From positions 124,001-188,000 of the forward strand of contig NZ_QOHG01000008.1 of the NCBI RefSeq assembly GCF_003319125.1: DNA of 64,000 bases, in the 5' to 3' direction. The notes under the pieces are model-generated. The model was not told the DNA's origin and made no database searches. It saw only the letters and a program-made list of their open reading frames with translations. A program made the translations under genes and the position numbers. This DNA is from Blastococcus sp. TF02A-26. GTDB taxonomy: Bacteria; Actinomycetota; Actinomycetes; Mycobacteriales; Geodermatophilaceae. Positions 50,511 through 60,417 of this stretch are shown piece after piece (position 1 is the first letter of the stretch; every line of letters begins with the position of its first letter).

Positions 50511-52340
50511 TCAGATCGGGGCGACGTCCCCGACGAGTCCCGACCGGACGCACACGCCCAGGCCCGCGGTCGCGGTCGTGACCTGCAGCGACGCCCCCTC
50601 GCCGGGCAGCCGCAGGTAGAGGGTCCCGGTGCCCTGGCGCACCGGGGCCCGGACCGCGTCTCCGGAGCCCAGCGCGACGCTGATCTCGCCGTCGCGGTCG
50701 GCGGTGTAGTCCAGCCGTGCCGTCCAGTCGGAGGCGGGCAGGGGTCCCTGCAGGGGGACCGTGGATCCGGCGTCGGGCGCGGCCGGCCAGCCGCAGCCGG
50801 GCACGGGGCCCTCGATCACGGCGGGCCCGGGCACCACCTGGGCGGGCACCAGCCGGCCGGACTCGTCGAACAGCCGCAGGTCCCACGTCCAGTCCTCGAA
50901 CTCGGCGCGGTCGGGGAACGGCGAGAACAGGCGCGAGACCAGGTTGTTCGGGTACGCCAGCGGCGGGACGACGTCGGCCGGCGCCGTCTGGTCCAGCAGC
51001 GGGGCCGGGCCGGCGGCGGCGAGCGAGTCGCGCGCGGTCTCCAGCCAGGCGCCCGTCCGGTCGACCTGCCATGCGCGCAGGAGGTCGGCGGTCGACGTCA
51101 GGGCGACCGCGACGAAGGCGACGGTGGCCGCGGCGACCGGGAGCCCGGCCCACCACGGCCACGCAGTGCGCCGGGTGCCGCTCCGGTTCGGCAGGGTCAG
51201 CAGCAGCGCCGCGGTCAGCGGCAGCAGCACGGCTTCGACGGCGTAGTACCGGCAGGCGAGCGGGGTGAAGGCGCCCAGTCCGAGCGACCCTCTCCCGACC
51301 CCGGCGAGGAACAGGCCCGCCGCGATCTCCACGACCAGCACCGCCCACACGAGCAGCGCTCCCCGGTGGCGCACGCACGTCCACAGGAAGACGGCCAGCA
51401 CCAGCAGCCCGCCGATCACCGCCGTGCGCAGCTCCACCGGTGCGTACGGCGACCCCGGCCGGGAGTTGACCCAGTCCGACGGCCCACCCAGGACGGCTGC
51501 GCCCATGACGCGGAAGCCGGTGCGGATGGTCAGCAGGACGTCGTCGACGTCCCCCCGCTCTGCCGCCTCCTCCGTGCGGGTGCCCAGGTAGGCCAGCGCC
51601 CACGCCGCCGTCACGACGAACGCGCCGAGCCACAGGACCCACCCACGGCGCAGCGCGACGAACAGCGAACGACGGTGGCCCTCGCGCATGAGCACCAGCA
51701 CGGCCACCGCGAAGCCGAGCGGCGGGACCAGCACCGTCTTGATGTAGAAGAGGTAGGTCAGCGCCAGCGCCGCGGTCCCGAGGACCGCGTGCCGGCGGGC
51801 GCCGGTCCGCACCAGCAGGATCGCCTCGGTGACGAAGACCGTCGCGCCGATCTGCAGCGGCATGTTGTTCAGCGCCGAGGCCCACCAGGTGAACGAGCCG
51901 AGGGTCAGGGGGGAGAAGAGCCCGAAGGCCAGCGGCGCGAGCATCAGCGGGCGGTCGCCCAGGAGGACCCGCAGCAGCCGGAGCAGGGCCAGCGACGCGA
52001 GCAGCTGCATCACGACGAGCGAGGCGGCAGCGCCCGACCAGTCCAGCGGCGCCAGGCGCTCGACGACCCCGGCCAGGAGGAACCCGCCGGGCATGAAGTG
52101 CCCGTCGTAGTCGTAGAACAGGTACGACGGGTCGAACAGCGAGTGGGTGTCGGCCAGGTACAGGACCCGGAGGTCGTCGCCGTAGTACTCCCGGCCGGTC
52201 ACCAGCCGCCAGCGGACCACCACCTGGGTGAGCACCATCAGCACCGCGGCGGCGCGGACCCAGCGCGCGAGAGCCGACCGGCGGGCGGTCTGCGGGGTCG
52301 CCTCGACCGGCTCGGTGCGCTCGGGCGTGGTCACCGCCAT
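50511..52340 (-). CDS. Large polytopic membrane protein, GT-C glycosyltransferase-like
   Basis: 609 residues. At least ten hydrophobic helices between residues ~25 and ~430, including YFIKTVLVPPLGFAVAVLVL-type segments, with YYGDDLRVLYLADTHSLFDP in the first outer loop (an acidic DD motif typical of GT-C enzymes), and a C-terminal ~170-residue beta-rich extracytoplasmic domain. Likely adds sugars to a lipid or polymer outside the membrane; acceptor unknown. The ATG 52340 is preferred. It converges on glnA2 with a 1 bp gap and is divergent from the amidotransferase gene. Confidence 0.68.
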   Translation of the reverse strand: MAVTTPERTEPVEATPQTARRSALARWVRAAAVLMVLTQVVVRWRLVTGREYYGDDLRVLYLADTHSLFDPSYLFYDYDGHFMPGGFLLAGVVERLAPLDWSGAAASLVVMQLLASLALLRLLRVLLGDRPLMLAPLAFGLFSPLTLGSFTWWASALNNMPLQIGATVFVTEAILLVRTGARRHAVLGTAALALTYLFYIKTVLVPPLGFAVAVLVLMREGHRRSLFVALRRGWVLWLGAFVVTAAWALAYLGTRTEEAAERGDVDDVLLTIRTGFRVMGAAVLGGPSDWVNSRPGSPYAPVELRTAVIGGLLVLAVFLWTCVRHRGALLVWAVLVVEIAAGLFLAGVGRGSLGLGAFTPLACRYYAVEAVLLPLTAALLLTLPNRSGTRRTAWPWWAGLPVAAATVAFVAVALTSTADLLRAWQVDRTGAWLETARDSLAAAGPAPLLDQTAPADVVPPLAYPNNLVSRLFSPFPDRAEFEDWTWDLRLFDESGRLVPAQVVPGPAVIEGPVPGCGWPAAPDAGSTVPLQGPLPASDWTARLDYTADRDGEISVALGSGDAVRAPVRQGTGTLYLRLPGEGASLQVTTATAGLGVCVRSGLVGDVAPI

Positions 52341-52469
52341 CCCGCAGGCCTCCCCGGTGCGATCGACACGGCCGCGCGAGCCTAGGCGGTGTCGGTTGCC
52401 GGGGCACGTTCCCCCGCCACCGGGCCGACGCCGGTTCGCGGGCGGGGAGCCGCCGCTAACCTCGACGGC

Positions 52470-53210
52470 GTGCCCGACCGACCCGCCCGGCTCCTCGTCG
52501 CCGTCCCGAGCCCGACCGATCCGCCGGCGCGGCTGGGGGAGTGGCTCAGCGCGGCGGGTCTGGAGCTCGACGTGCGGTCGGTCCGCGAGGGCGACACGCT
52601 CCCCGCCGACTTGACCGGCCACGACGGGCTGCTGGTGATGGGCGGCCCGCAGTCGTCGCTGGACGACGACGGGACCTTTCCGGAGCTGGTCGGGGTGCGC
52701 CACCTGCTGGCCCAGGCGGCGGCCGCCGACACCCCGGTGCTCGGCGTCTGCCTGGGCGCCCAGATGCTGGCGCTGGCCGGCGGTGGGCAGGTGCGCGTGG
52801 GAGTGGCCGGGCCAGAGGTCGGGGTGACCCTGGTGGCCAAGCGGGACGCCGCCGACGCCGATCCGTTGTTCCGGCCGCTGCCGCTGTCCCCGGACGTCGT
52901 CCAGTGGCACCACGACGAGATCTCCGAGCTCCCCGCCGGCGCGACGCTGCTGGCCGGCAGCCCGGTCTACCCCCACCAGGCCTTCCGGGTCGGGCGGCAC
53001 GGCTACGGGCTGCAGTTCCACGTCGAGACGACGCCGCAGATGGTGCGTGCCTGGGCCGACAGCGACCCGGTGGGCGTCGCGGCCTCGCCGTACGACCCGG
53101 CCCAGCACGAGGCGCGCGCCGTGGCGGCCGCCGACGACCTCGAGGCCGTCTGGGCACCGTTCGCCGCGCGCTTCGCCGACCTCGTGCGCGGCGCGGCGGC
53201 CCACCGGTGA
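52470..53210 (+). CDS. Type 1 (class I) glutamine amidotransferase
   Basis: 246 residues. The nucleophile elbow is GVCLGAQMLA with Cys near 92; the His-Glu pair is in YGLQFHVETTPQMV near 182-184. LLVMGGPQSSLDDDG matches the GMP synthase-like GATase1 family. Hydrolyses glutamine to supply ammonia, or acts on another gamma-glutamyl compound. Its stop overlaps the glnE GTG (GTGA), so the two are coupled and a nitrogen-metabolism role fits. Confidence 0.9.
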   Translation: MPDRPARLLVAVPSPTDPPARLGEWLSAAGLELDVRSVREGDTLPADLTGHDGLLVMGGPQSSLDDDGTFPELVGVRHLLAQAAAADTPVLGVCLGAQMLALAGGGQVRVGVAGPEVGVTLVAKRDAADADPLFRPLPLSPDVVQWHHDEISELPAGATLLAGSPVYPHQAFRVGRHGYGLQFHVETTPQMVRAWADSDPVGVAASPYDPAQHEARAVAAADDLEAVWAPFAARFADLVRGAAAHR

Positions 53211-56200
53211 CGGCCTCCCGGGAGATCCCGCGCCGGGCCGTCGTCCGGCTCGTGCGGTTCGGGTTCCAGGACGGCGAGAAGGCCGCCGAGCTCCTCTCCG
53301 ACCCCGCGCTCGGGCTGTGGGACCTCGACCGCAACGAGCCCGCCGATCCCGAGGCCGGCCCGGTCGTCTCCGCGCTCGCCCGCGCGGGCGATCCCGACCT
53401 CGCGCTGTTCTCGCTGCGCCGGCTGGTCGAGTCCCTCGACCGGGACGACCCCACCGGCGGCGCGGCGGCCTCGCTGCTGGCCCGCCTGCGGGGGTCGGCG
53501 CGGCTGCGGTCCCGGCTGCTCGCCGTCCTCGGCGCCAGCTCCGGGCTGGCCGACCACCTGGCGGCCCACCCCGGCGACTGGGAGGTCCTGGACGACGAGG
53601 GGGCGGGCGCCACCCGGCCCTCGCCGCAGGGCCTGCAGCGGCAGATGCTCGCGGCGGTCGGCGCCGACCCCGACGACCCGCCGTGGGGCGTGCGGCTGGG
53701 GAAGGGGGCACCGGACGCCGGCCCGCAGCGGGTGGCCGAGCTCCGGCTGGCCTACCGCCGGGCGATCCTCTCGCTGGCCGGCCGCGATCTGGGTGACGGA
53801 CTGGTCGCCGAGGAGGCCGCGGCGGAGCTGGCCGACATCGCCGCCGCCGTCCTCACCGCCGGACTGGCGGTCGCCGTCGCCGAGCAGCCGGCGTCGGCCG
53901 CGCCCTGCCGTCTCGCCGTCATCGCGCTCGGCAAGACCGGCGGTCGCGAGCTGAACTACGTCAGCGACGTCGACGTGGTCTTCGTCGCCGAGCCGGTGGA
54001 CCCCAGCGATCCGGAGGCCCCCGCGATCAGCAGCGCCACCCGGGTGGCCGCGGCGCTGATGCGGGTCTGCCGCGAGGCGGCGTGGGAGGTCGACGCCGCG
54101 CTGCGCCCCGAGGGCAAGGCGGGTGCGCTGGTGCGCACGCTGGCCGGGCACGCCGCGTACTACGAGAAGTGGGCGCACACCTGGGAGTTCCAGGCGCTGC
54201 TGAAGATGCGGCCCGTGGCCGGCGACCCGGACCTGGGCCGGGCCTACGTCGACGAGCTCTTCCCGCGGGTGTGGGAGGCGGGGAACCGTCCGGGCTTCGT
54301 CGCCGAGGTCCAGGCGATGCGCCGGCGGGTGGAGGCCAACATCCCGGCCGGCCACGCCGACCGGGAGCTCAAGCTCGGCCGCGGGGGTCTGCGCGACGTC
54401 GAGTTCGCCGTCCAGCTGCTGCAGCTGGTGCACGGCCGCGTCGACCCGACGCTCCGCGTGGGCGGGACCCTCCCCGCGCTCATGGCGCTCTCGGCTGGCG
54501 GGTACGTCGGGCGGGAGGACGCCGCGACGCTGATCGCCTCCTACCGGTTCCTGCGCACCGTCGAGCACCGGCTCCAGCTGCTCCGCCTCCGCCGCACGCA
54601 CCTGCTGCCGACCGACGAGCAGCAGCTGCGCTGGCTGGCCCGGTCGATGGGCTACAAGCCCGACCAGCGCGGCGACGCCGTCGCGGTGCTCGACGCGGAG
54701 CTGGCGCTGCACACCCGCGAGGTCCGCCGGCTGCACGAGAAGCTCTTCTACCGCCCGCTGCTGTCCGCCGTGGCCAAGGTCCCCGCCGAGGCCGCGCAGC
54801 TGGGCTCGAAGGCCGCGGGGGACTGGCTGCGGGCGCTCGGCTTCGCCGACCCCGAGGGGGCGCTGCGGCACATGGGTGCGCTCACCGGCGGGGTGTCGCG
54901 GTCGGCGTCGATGCAGAAGTACCTGCTCCCGGTGGTGCTGCAGACCCTGGCCGACTGCCCGAACCCCGACGCCGGCCTGCTCGCCTACCGACAGGTGAGC
55001 GAGGCGCTCGGCGGCAACCAGTGGTTCCTCCGGCTGCTGCGCGACGAGGGCCAGGTCGCCGAGCGGCTGTCGCAGCTGCTGGGCTCCAGCCAGTACGTGG
55101 CCCAGCTGCTCACCCGGGCGCCGGAGGCGCTGCGGTTGCTGGCCGACGACGAGGAGCTCGAGCCGCGCTCGGCCGCCGCCCTCACCCGGGCGTGGCGGCA
55201 GGCGGCGGCCCGCGCCGCCGACCCGGAAGCGGGCATCCGCGTGCTCCGCGGCCTGCGCCGGCAGGAACTGCTGCGGGTGTCCTCGGCCGACCTGCTGGGC
55301 CGCCTGGACGTCGTCCGGGTGGGCCGGGCCCTCACCGACATCGCGGTCGCCACCCTCGAGGTGGGGCTGGACCTCGCCGTCCGGGCACACGCCGCGCAGT
55401 CCGGTATCGGCGTCGAGCAGGTGCCGATGCAGCTGGCGGTCATCGGCATGGGCCGGCTGGGTGGGGCGGAGATGGGCTACGGCTCCGACGCCGACGTGCT
55501 GTTCGTGCACCGGGCGCGCGAGGGCGCCGACGAGGGGAAGGCGAGCGCGGCGGCGAACGCCGTGGCGCACACCCTGCGCCGGCTGCTGGGCGAGCCCGCG
55601 CCCGATCCCGCGTTCGAGGTCGACGCCGATCTCCGGCCCGAGGGCCGGCAGGGTGCCCTGGTTCGCAGTCTCCAGGCCTTCCGCGAGTACTACGAGCGCT
55701 GGGTCTCGACCTGGGAGGTGCAGGCGCTGCTGCGCGCGGTGCCGGTCGCCGGGGACGAGGACCTGGGTGCCGCGTTCGTCGACATGGTCCAGCCACTGCG
55801 GTACCCCGCCGCGGGGCTGTCGGCGGATCAGGTGGCCGAGATCCGCCGCATCAAGGCGCGGGTGGAGCGCGAGCGGCTGCCCCGTGGGGCCGATCCGGCG
55901 ACCCACACGAAGCTCGGTCGCGGGGGGCTGGCCGACGTCGAGTGGACCGTCCAGCTGCTGCAGCTGCAGCACGCCGCCGGGGACCCGCGGCTGCGGGTCG
56001 CCTCGACGGTCGACGCGCTCGCCGCCCTGGTCGACGCCGGGCACCTGGACGCGGAGCAGGGGGAGGCCCTGCGGGCGGCCTGGGAGCTGGCCACCCGCGC
56101 CCGCAACGCGGTCTTCCTGGTGCGCGGACGGCCCAGTGACCAGCTGCCCCGTCCCGGGGTGGAGTTGGCCGGGGTCGCCCGGGCCAGCGGCGCCGGCCCC

Positions 56201-56305
56201 GACGTCGACCCCGGGCAGTTCCTCGACGACTACGGCCGCACCACCCGGCACGCGCGCACGGTCGTGGAGCAGGTCTTCTACGGGCAGGCACCCTCCGGCC
56301 CCTGA
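53207..56305 (+). CDS. glnE: Bifunctional glutamine synthetase adenylyltransferase/adenylyl-removing enzyme
   Basis: 1032 residues with two nucleotidyltransferase domains. The N-terminal adenylyl-removing domain has GKTGGRELNYVSDVDVVFV near 241; the C-terminal adenylylating domain has GRLGGAEMGYGSDADVLFVH near 750; each is followed by DAALRPEGKAGAL or DADLRPEGRQGAL and the KLGRGGLRDVEF / KLGRGGLADVEW helical motif. It modifies a Tyr of glutamine synthetase in response to nitrogen supply. GTG 53207 starts MTASREIPRRAVV and overlaps the amidotransferase stop. Full usual length. Confidence 0.96.
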   Translation: MTASREIPRRAVVRLVRFGFQDGEKAAELLSDPALGLWDLDRNEPADPEAGPVVSALARAGDPDLALFSLRRLVESLDRDDPTGGAAASLLARLRGSARLRSRLLAVLGASSGLADHLAAHPGDWEVLDDEGAGATRPSPQGLQRQMLAAVGADPDDPPWGVRLGKGAPDAGPQRVAELRLAYRRAILSLAGRDLGDGLVAEEAAAELADIAAAVLTAGLAVAVAEQPASAAPCRLAVIALGKTGGRELNYVSDVDVVFVAEPVDPSDPEAPAISSATRVAAALMRVCREAAWEVDAALRPEGKAGALVRTLAGHAAYYEKWAHTWEFQALLKMRPVAGDPDLGRAYVDELFPRVWEAGNRPGFVAEVQAMRRRVEANIPAGHADRELKLGRGGLRDVEFAVQLLQLVHGRVDPTLRVGGTLPALMALSAGGYVGREDAATLIASYRFLRTVEHRLQLLRLRRTHLLPTDEQQLRWLARSMGYKPDQRGDAVAVLDAELALHTREVRRLHEKLFYRPLLSAVAKVPAEAAQLGSKAAGDWLRALGFADPEGALRHMGALTGGVSRSASMQKYLLPVVLQTLADCPNPDAGLLAYRQVSEALGGNQWFLRLLRDEGQVAERLSQLLGSSQYVAQLLTRAPEALRLLADDEELEPRSAAALTRAWRQAAARAADPEAGIRVLRGLRRQELLRVSSADLLGRLDVVRVGRALTDIAVATLEVGLDLAVRAHAAQSGIGVEQVPMQLAVIGMGRLGGAEMGYGSDADVLFVHRAREGADEGKASAAANAVAHTLRRLLGEPAPDPAFEVDADLRPEGRQGALVRSLQAFREYYERWVSTWEVQALLRAVPVAGDEDLGAAFVDMVQPLRYPAAGLSADQVAEIRRIKARVERERLPRGADPATHTKLGRGGLADVEWTVQLLQLQHAAGDPRLRVASTVDALAALVDAGHLDAEQGEALRAAWELATRARNAVFLVRGRPSDQLPRPGVELAGVARASGAGPDVDPGQFLDDYGRTTRHARTVVEQVFYGQAPSGP

Positions 56306-56427
56306 AGGGGAGGCGGAGGTCCCTGGCAGACGGGGGACGCGTGCCCCGACGGTGGGAGCGGTCCGTAGCGCGGCCGCCGCCGGCGGCTCGGGGGCGTGCC
56401 TGCGGGCGATCCCGGAGGTGAGACCCC

Positions 56428-57237
56428 GTGCCCCCCACACTCGTCCGCTCGCTGGCCGCCGAGTTCCTCGGTACAGCGCTGCTCGTCTTCCTCGCGGTCG
56501 GCTCCGCGGTCGCCGGCTTCGACCTGCTGGGCCCCGTCGGGGTGGCCTTCGCGTTCGGCTTCGTCCTCCTCGCCCTGGCCTATGCCATCGGCCCGGTCTC
56601 GGGGTGCCACGTCAACCCCGCCGTCACCCTGGGCGTCCTGCTCTCCGGCGGGATGACCGTGGGTGAGGCCGCCGGGTACTGGGTCGCCCAGTTCGCCGGC
56701 GGGATCGCGGGTGCGGCGCTGCTGGAACTGCTGACCAGCGGGTTTGGTGACGTGACCGACCAGACCGGTGCACTGGGCAGCAACGACTGGGGCGCCACCA
56801 TCAGCGCGGGCGGGGCCTTCGTCCTCGAGGTCCTGCTGACCTTCGTGCTGGTGCTGGTCGTCCTGCTGGTGACCGGCCGGGCCGCCGCCCCGGGCTTCGC
56901 GGGGCTGGCGATCGGCCTGACGCTCACCGCCGTCCACCTGGTCGGCATCCCGCTCACCGGTACGTCGGTGAACCCGGCCCGCTCCGTCGGCCCTGCCCTG
57001 TTCGCCGGGGGCGACCCGCTGTCCCACGTGTGGCTCTTCGTCGTCGCGCCTCTGGTGGGCGCGGTGATCGCTGTCGCGGTGGCCCGGGTGCTCGACTCGT
57101 CCGGCTTCGGGGCCGACGAGCCGGGGGGCGCCGCCGGTGCGGCGGTCGACCGGACCGGTGCCGAGCTGCCGTCCGGGACGGCTCCGGAGCCGCGGGCCGA
57201 GCACGCCGACGGACACGCCGGCGTCCGGGAGCGGTAG
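56428..57237 (+). CDS. Aquaporin (MIP family)
   Basis: 269 residues, six membrane helices and two NPA boxes: GCHVNPAVTLG near 73 and GTSVNPARSVGPA near 178; the second has Arg after NPA, the selectivity-filter residue. The spacing and aromatic/His residues (GCHVNP, VHLVGIPLTG) resemble AqpZ-type water channels rather than glycerol facilitators. The C-terminal ~40 residues are an extra acidic tail. GTG 56428 has GGAGG nearby. Confidence 0.92.
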   Translation: MPPTLVRSLAAEFLGTALLVFLAVGSAVAGFDLLGPVGVAFAFGFVLLALAYAIGPVSGCHVNPAVTLGVLLSGGMTVGEAAGYWVAQFAGGIAGAALLELLTSGFGDVTDQTGALGSNDWGATISAGGAFVLEVLLTFVLVLVVLLVTGRAAAPGFAGLAIGLTLTAVHLVGIPLTGTSVNPARSVGPALFAGGDPLSHVWLFVVAPLVGAVIAVAVARVLDSSGFGADEPGGAAGAAVDRTGAELPSGTAPEPRAEHADGHAGVRER

Positions 57238-57298
57238 CCCGTACCGCGGTCGGGGGACCGCGCGTGTGGGTCCCCCGACCGCCGGGCAGGGTGGAGGG

Positions 57299-57598
57299 GT
57301 GTCCGAGCCTCGATCCGACGACGTCGCCCCCCGCGAGCAGGGGGCGACCATCACGCCCTACCGGGACGGTCCGCTGATCGTCCGCGGTCACTTCCGGCTG
57401 GTGGACGCCGACGGGAACGAGATCGACCCCGGCCGGGACACGGTCGCGCTGTGCCGCTGTGGGAAGTCCGGCATCAAGCCCTTCTGCGACGGCACGCACA
57501 AGAGGGCCGGCTTCACCGCGCCGAGCGCCCCGATCCGGAAGCGCCCGGTGGCGGAGCTGCGTCCCGCCACCGATCCGACGTCCGACGCGGCCGGTTAG
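57299..57598 (+). CDS. CDGSH iron-sulfur domain protein
   Basis: 99 residues from GTG 57299. [20 protein letters not shown] is the complete CDGSH motif (C-x-C-x2-S-x3-P-x-C-D-G-x-H), ligating a [2Fe-2S] cluster by three Cys and one His. A redox or iron-sulfur transfer protein of the cytoplasm. It converges with the GAF/MCP gene: their 3' ends overlap by 4 bp. Confidence 0.93.
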   Translation: MSEPRSDDVAPREQGATITPYRDGPLIVRGHFRLVDADGNEIDPGRDTVALCRCGKSGIKPFCDGTHKRAGFTAPSAPIRKRPVAELRPATDPTSDAAG

Positions 57599-59148
57599 GA
57601 CCGGGTCTCGAAGGCCCTCGCCATCTGCACCTGCTGCTCGAGGACCTCGCCGATCCGGTTCTGCACGGCGTCCAGCTGCCGGATGACCTCACCGGTGGCG
57701 TGGATGCCCGCCGAGACCTGCTCGCTGCTGACCTGGATGCCGGCGATCTGCTCCGACACCTTCTTGGTCGCCGCGGCGGTCTCCCGGGCCAGGTCCTTGA
57801 CCTCGCTGGCGACGACGGCGAACCCGCGCCCCAGCTCGCCGGCGCGGGCGGCCTCGATGGTCGCGTTGAGGGCCAGCAGGTTGGTCTGGTCGGCGATGCC
57901 GGAGATGATCGCGATGACGTCGCCGACGGCGGCCGAGGCGGTGCCGAGTGCCTCGACCTCGGCGGTCATCGAGGACGCCTGCGTCACCGCGCCCTCCGCC
58001 ACGCGGCCGGCCTCGTCGGCGGCCTCGCGCAGCAGGTTCACCGTCTCCAGCAGGGCCCGGGAGTTGAGCGCGTCGGCCTCGGCACGGCGGAGGATGTCCA
58101 GCCGCTGGGAGACCAGCTGCTGAACGTTCCGCAGCGCGGAGGCCCGGGACTCCGACAGCTCGATGGTCTCGGTGACGAAGAAGTCCATCGTCCCGACCAC
58201 GCGCCCGTCGCAGACGATCGGGAAGCAGACACCGGACTTGACCCCGGCGCGCTGGGCCGCGGGCCGGCGGACGCAGTCGGTGACCTCGGCGAGGTCGCGG
58301 ACGAAGACCAGGTCCCGCTTGCGCCATGCCCGGCCGGAGAGACCGACGCCCTCGGCGAAGCTGGCGGCGAGGGTGACCGTGCGGAACTCGTCGCCGGCCG
58401 AGCCGGACTCGACGCTGAACCGCAGGACGTCCTCCTCCTCGTCGAGCGCCCAGTAGGAGCCGTACGCCCAGCCGAACGCCGACCGCACGGTGTCCAGCGC
58501 GACGCGCAGGGCGGACTGCTCGTCGGTGGCCTCGCCGATCCGGGCGACGACGGTGGTGACGGCCTCCCGGTCGTCGAGGGTCTCCCGGAGCTGGTTGGCG
58601 GTCAGCGCGGACCGGCGGGCGTGCGCGACGACCCGCCCGATCGCCTGCCACTTCTCCGACCGCCCGCCGAAGAAGGGGAGCTCGTCGCGGGAGTAGTACT
58701 CCTGCAGCGCCACGACCACGCCGTTCTGGACGATGGGCAGGACGCACCCGTGCCGGGCGCCGGCCTTCAGCGCCGTCGCCCAGCGCAGGCAGGTGCTGCT
58801 GTCGGTGGTGGGGTCCATGAGCACGGGGCGCCGCTCGCGGATGGCCCGGCCGCCGAGGCCGTCCTGCGGCGTCATGATGCTGCCCGGCTGCCACCGGGCG
58901 GCCATGGCCGGAGCCATCTCGCCCTGCTCGGCGACGAGCTGGACGCCGCCCTGCACCGGCGTCCAGACACCGCCGTAGGTGAGCCCCAGGGAGCCGACGA
59001 GGGCGTCGGACACCTTCACGTACGCGTCCCGCTCGTCCGTGACCCCCGCATCGAGCGTGGCGATGACCGCCTCGAGCGCCTCGACGTCGCGCGGCATCGG
59101 CGCCGTTCCCGCCGGGGCGGGCTGGGTGGGTGCGGGGCGTCGCCGCAT
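57595..59148 (-). CDS. Soluble GAF-domain methyl-accepting chemotaxis-type sensor
   Basis: 517 residues without a membrane helix. Two GAF-like domains (about residues 20-180 and 190-360) contain [20 protein letters not shown] and [20 protein letters not shown]; the rest (~370-510) is an MCP signalling coiled coil with the hairpin tip [20 protein letters not shown] and [20 protein letters not shown]. It senses a cytosolic signal, perhaps redox or a ligand bound to the GAF pockets, and would couple to CheA/CheW, none of which is in the window. ATG 59148 has GGAGGA upstream. Confidence 0.9.
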   Translation of the reverse strand: MRRRPAPTQPAPAGTAPMPRDVEALEAVIATLDAGVTDERDAYVKVSDALVGSLGLTYGGVWTPVQGGVQLVAEQGEMAPAMAARWQPGSIMTPQDGLGGRAIRERRPVLMDPTTDSSTCLRWATALKAGARHGCVLPIVQNGVVVALQEYYSRDELPFFGGRSEKWQAIGRVVAHARRSALTANQLRETLDDREAVTTVVARIGEATDEQSALRVALDTVRSAFGWAYGSYWALDEEEDVLRFSVESGSAGDEFRTVTLAASFAEGVGLSGRAWRKRDLVFVRDLAEVTDCVRRPAAQRAGVKSGVCFPIVCDGRVVGTMDFFVTETIELSESRASALRNVQQLVSQRLDILRRAEADALNSRALLETVNLLREAADEAGRVAEGAVTQASSMTAEVEALGTASAAVGDVIAIISGIADQTNLLALNATIEAARAGELGRGFAVVASEVKDLARETAAATKKVSEQIAGIQVSSEQVSAGIHATGEVIRQLDAVQNRIGEVLEQQVQMARAFETRS

Positions 59149-59249
59149 GGGGTCCTCCGGGAGGTCGATCTGGGAGCGACACTCCTTTCGGCATCCCCGG
59201 CGTGATCTACAGGGGAAACGGCCCGTACCGTTTCCCCCCGACCACGGAG

Positions 59250-60272
59250 TCAGGCGGCGAGCGCGCGGTCCCCCCGGAGGGCCGACCGGCCGGCCTCCCA
59301 CGCGCCGAGGAGGGCGCGCGCCGTCAGCCCGTCGAGGGCCAACGAGGACGCCGCGCCGAAGAGCACGTCGGCGGCCAGGTGCGGCTCCCCGGCGACCAGC
59401 GAGCCGCACATGTCGACGGCGGCGATCTGCTCGTGCACCGCGTCGGCCTCGACGTGCTCGTCGTAGAACACCGTCGTCGCCCGTTCGAAGCCCAGCCGGC
59501 GCAACCCGAGGGAGTAGCGGCGGCTCGGCTCCGACGACGTCATCTCGACCGCCGTCAGGTGACCGAGAGCCGCACCGCGCCACCGGCGGTGCAGCCCGAA
59601 CAGCGACATCGTGTTCACCGAGGTGAACGCCGGCGCCGGAGCGGCGTCCCAGAGAGTCCCGTAGGTGTCGTCGAGCCCGAGGTCGCGCAGCAGCCCGGCG
59701 AAGAGCTCGCTGTGCATGCGCGCCGGGGTGCCGCCGCCGTACTCGTCGGCCTGGATCTCCACCATGGCCGCCTTGGTGCGCCCGCTGAGCCGGGGGAGGG
59801 CGAACGTGTGCGGATCACCCTCCTTGAGGTGGTAGACCGACCGCAGGGTCAGGTACTCGCGCCACTGCTCCAGGGAGCCGGACCGGCCGAGGTACCGCGA
59901 CAGGGACGGGCCGTCGTCGGCGGCGATCAGCGCGACGAGCTGCTGGTCGACCGGTTCGTCGGTGACCTGCAGCGGGCCGACGAGCTCGCGCAGTGCCGCG
60001 GTGTGCGCCCGCTCCAGGTGCGCCCGGAGGGTGAGCAGTCCCGGGTCCCACTCCCAGCCCTCGTCCACGCCGTCGAACCCGCGGTAGTGCAGCTCGTAGC
60101 AGGCGGCGAGAGTGATCTGGAGGTCCTCGTCGTGCAGCGGGTCGCTGCTGCCGGCGGCCGTGCGCTCGGCGAGTGCGACGGTGGCGGGGGACAGCTCGCC
60201 GTCGAGCAGGTCGCTGCGCAGCGCACTGCTGAGGGGGCCCCTGGGCTCGGGAAACTCCATGCGGCTCAGCAT
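59250..60272 (-). CDS. Iron-containing redox enzyme family protein (heme-oxygenase-like fold)
   Basis: 340 residues, mostly helical. [20 protein letters not shown] (Glu/Asp/His) and [14 protein letters not shown] near 275 supply the carboxylate and His residues of the diiron heme-oxygenase-like (HDO) superfamily, which includes oxidases and N-oxygenases in natural-product pathways. ATG 60272 (MLSRMEF) has GGGAG upstream; ATG 60284 is possible. It is divergent from cstA; the substrate is unknown. Confidence 0.8.
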   Translation of the reverse strand: MLSRMEFPEPRGPLSSALRSDLLDGELSPATVALAERTAAGSSDPLHDEDLQITLAACYELHYRGFDGVDEGWEWDPGLLTLRAHLERAHTAALRELVGPLQVTDEPVDQQLVALIAADDGPSLSRYLGRSGSLEQWREYLTLRSVYHLKEGDPHTFALPRLSGRTKAAMVEIQADEYGGGTPARMHSELFAGLLRDLGLDDTYGTLWDAAPAPAFTSVNTMSLFGLHRRWRGAALGHLTAVEMTSSEPSRRYSLGLRRLGFERATTVFYDEHVEADAVHEQIAAVDMCGSLVAGEPHLAADVLFGAASSLALDGLTARALLGAWEAGRSALRGDRALAA

Positions 60273-60417
60273 GCCCACTCCCATCGCCGCCCACGCGCCC
60301 TGTGGTGGATGTCGCCCGGCGGGAGGACCTCAGGCGCTGAGTGGTGGACGCGCCCCAGGGCTCGCATGCTGACCGTGCACGCCGGCAGGGTCGCCGGCCG
60401 CGGCAGCGGGAGGTGCC

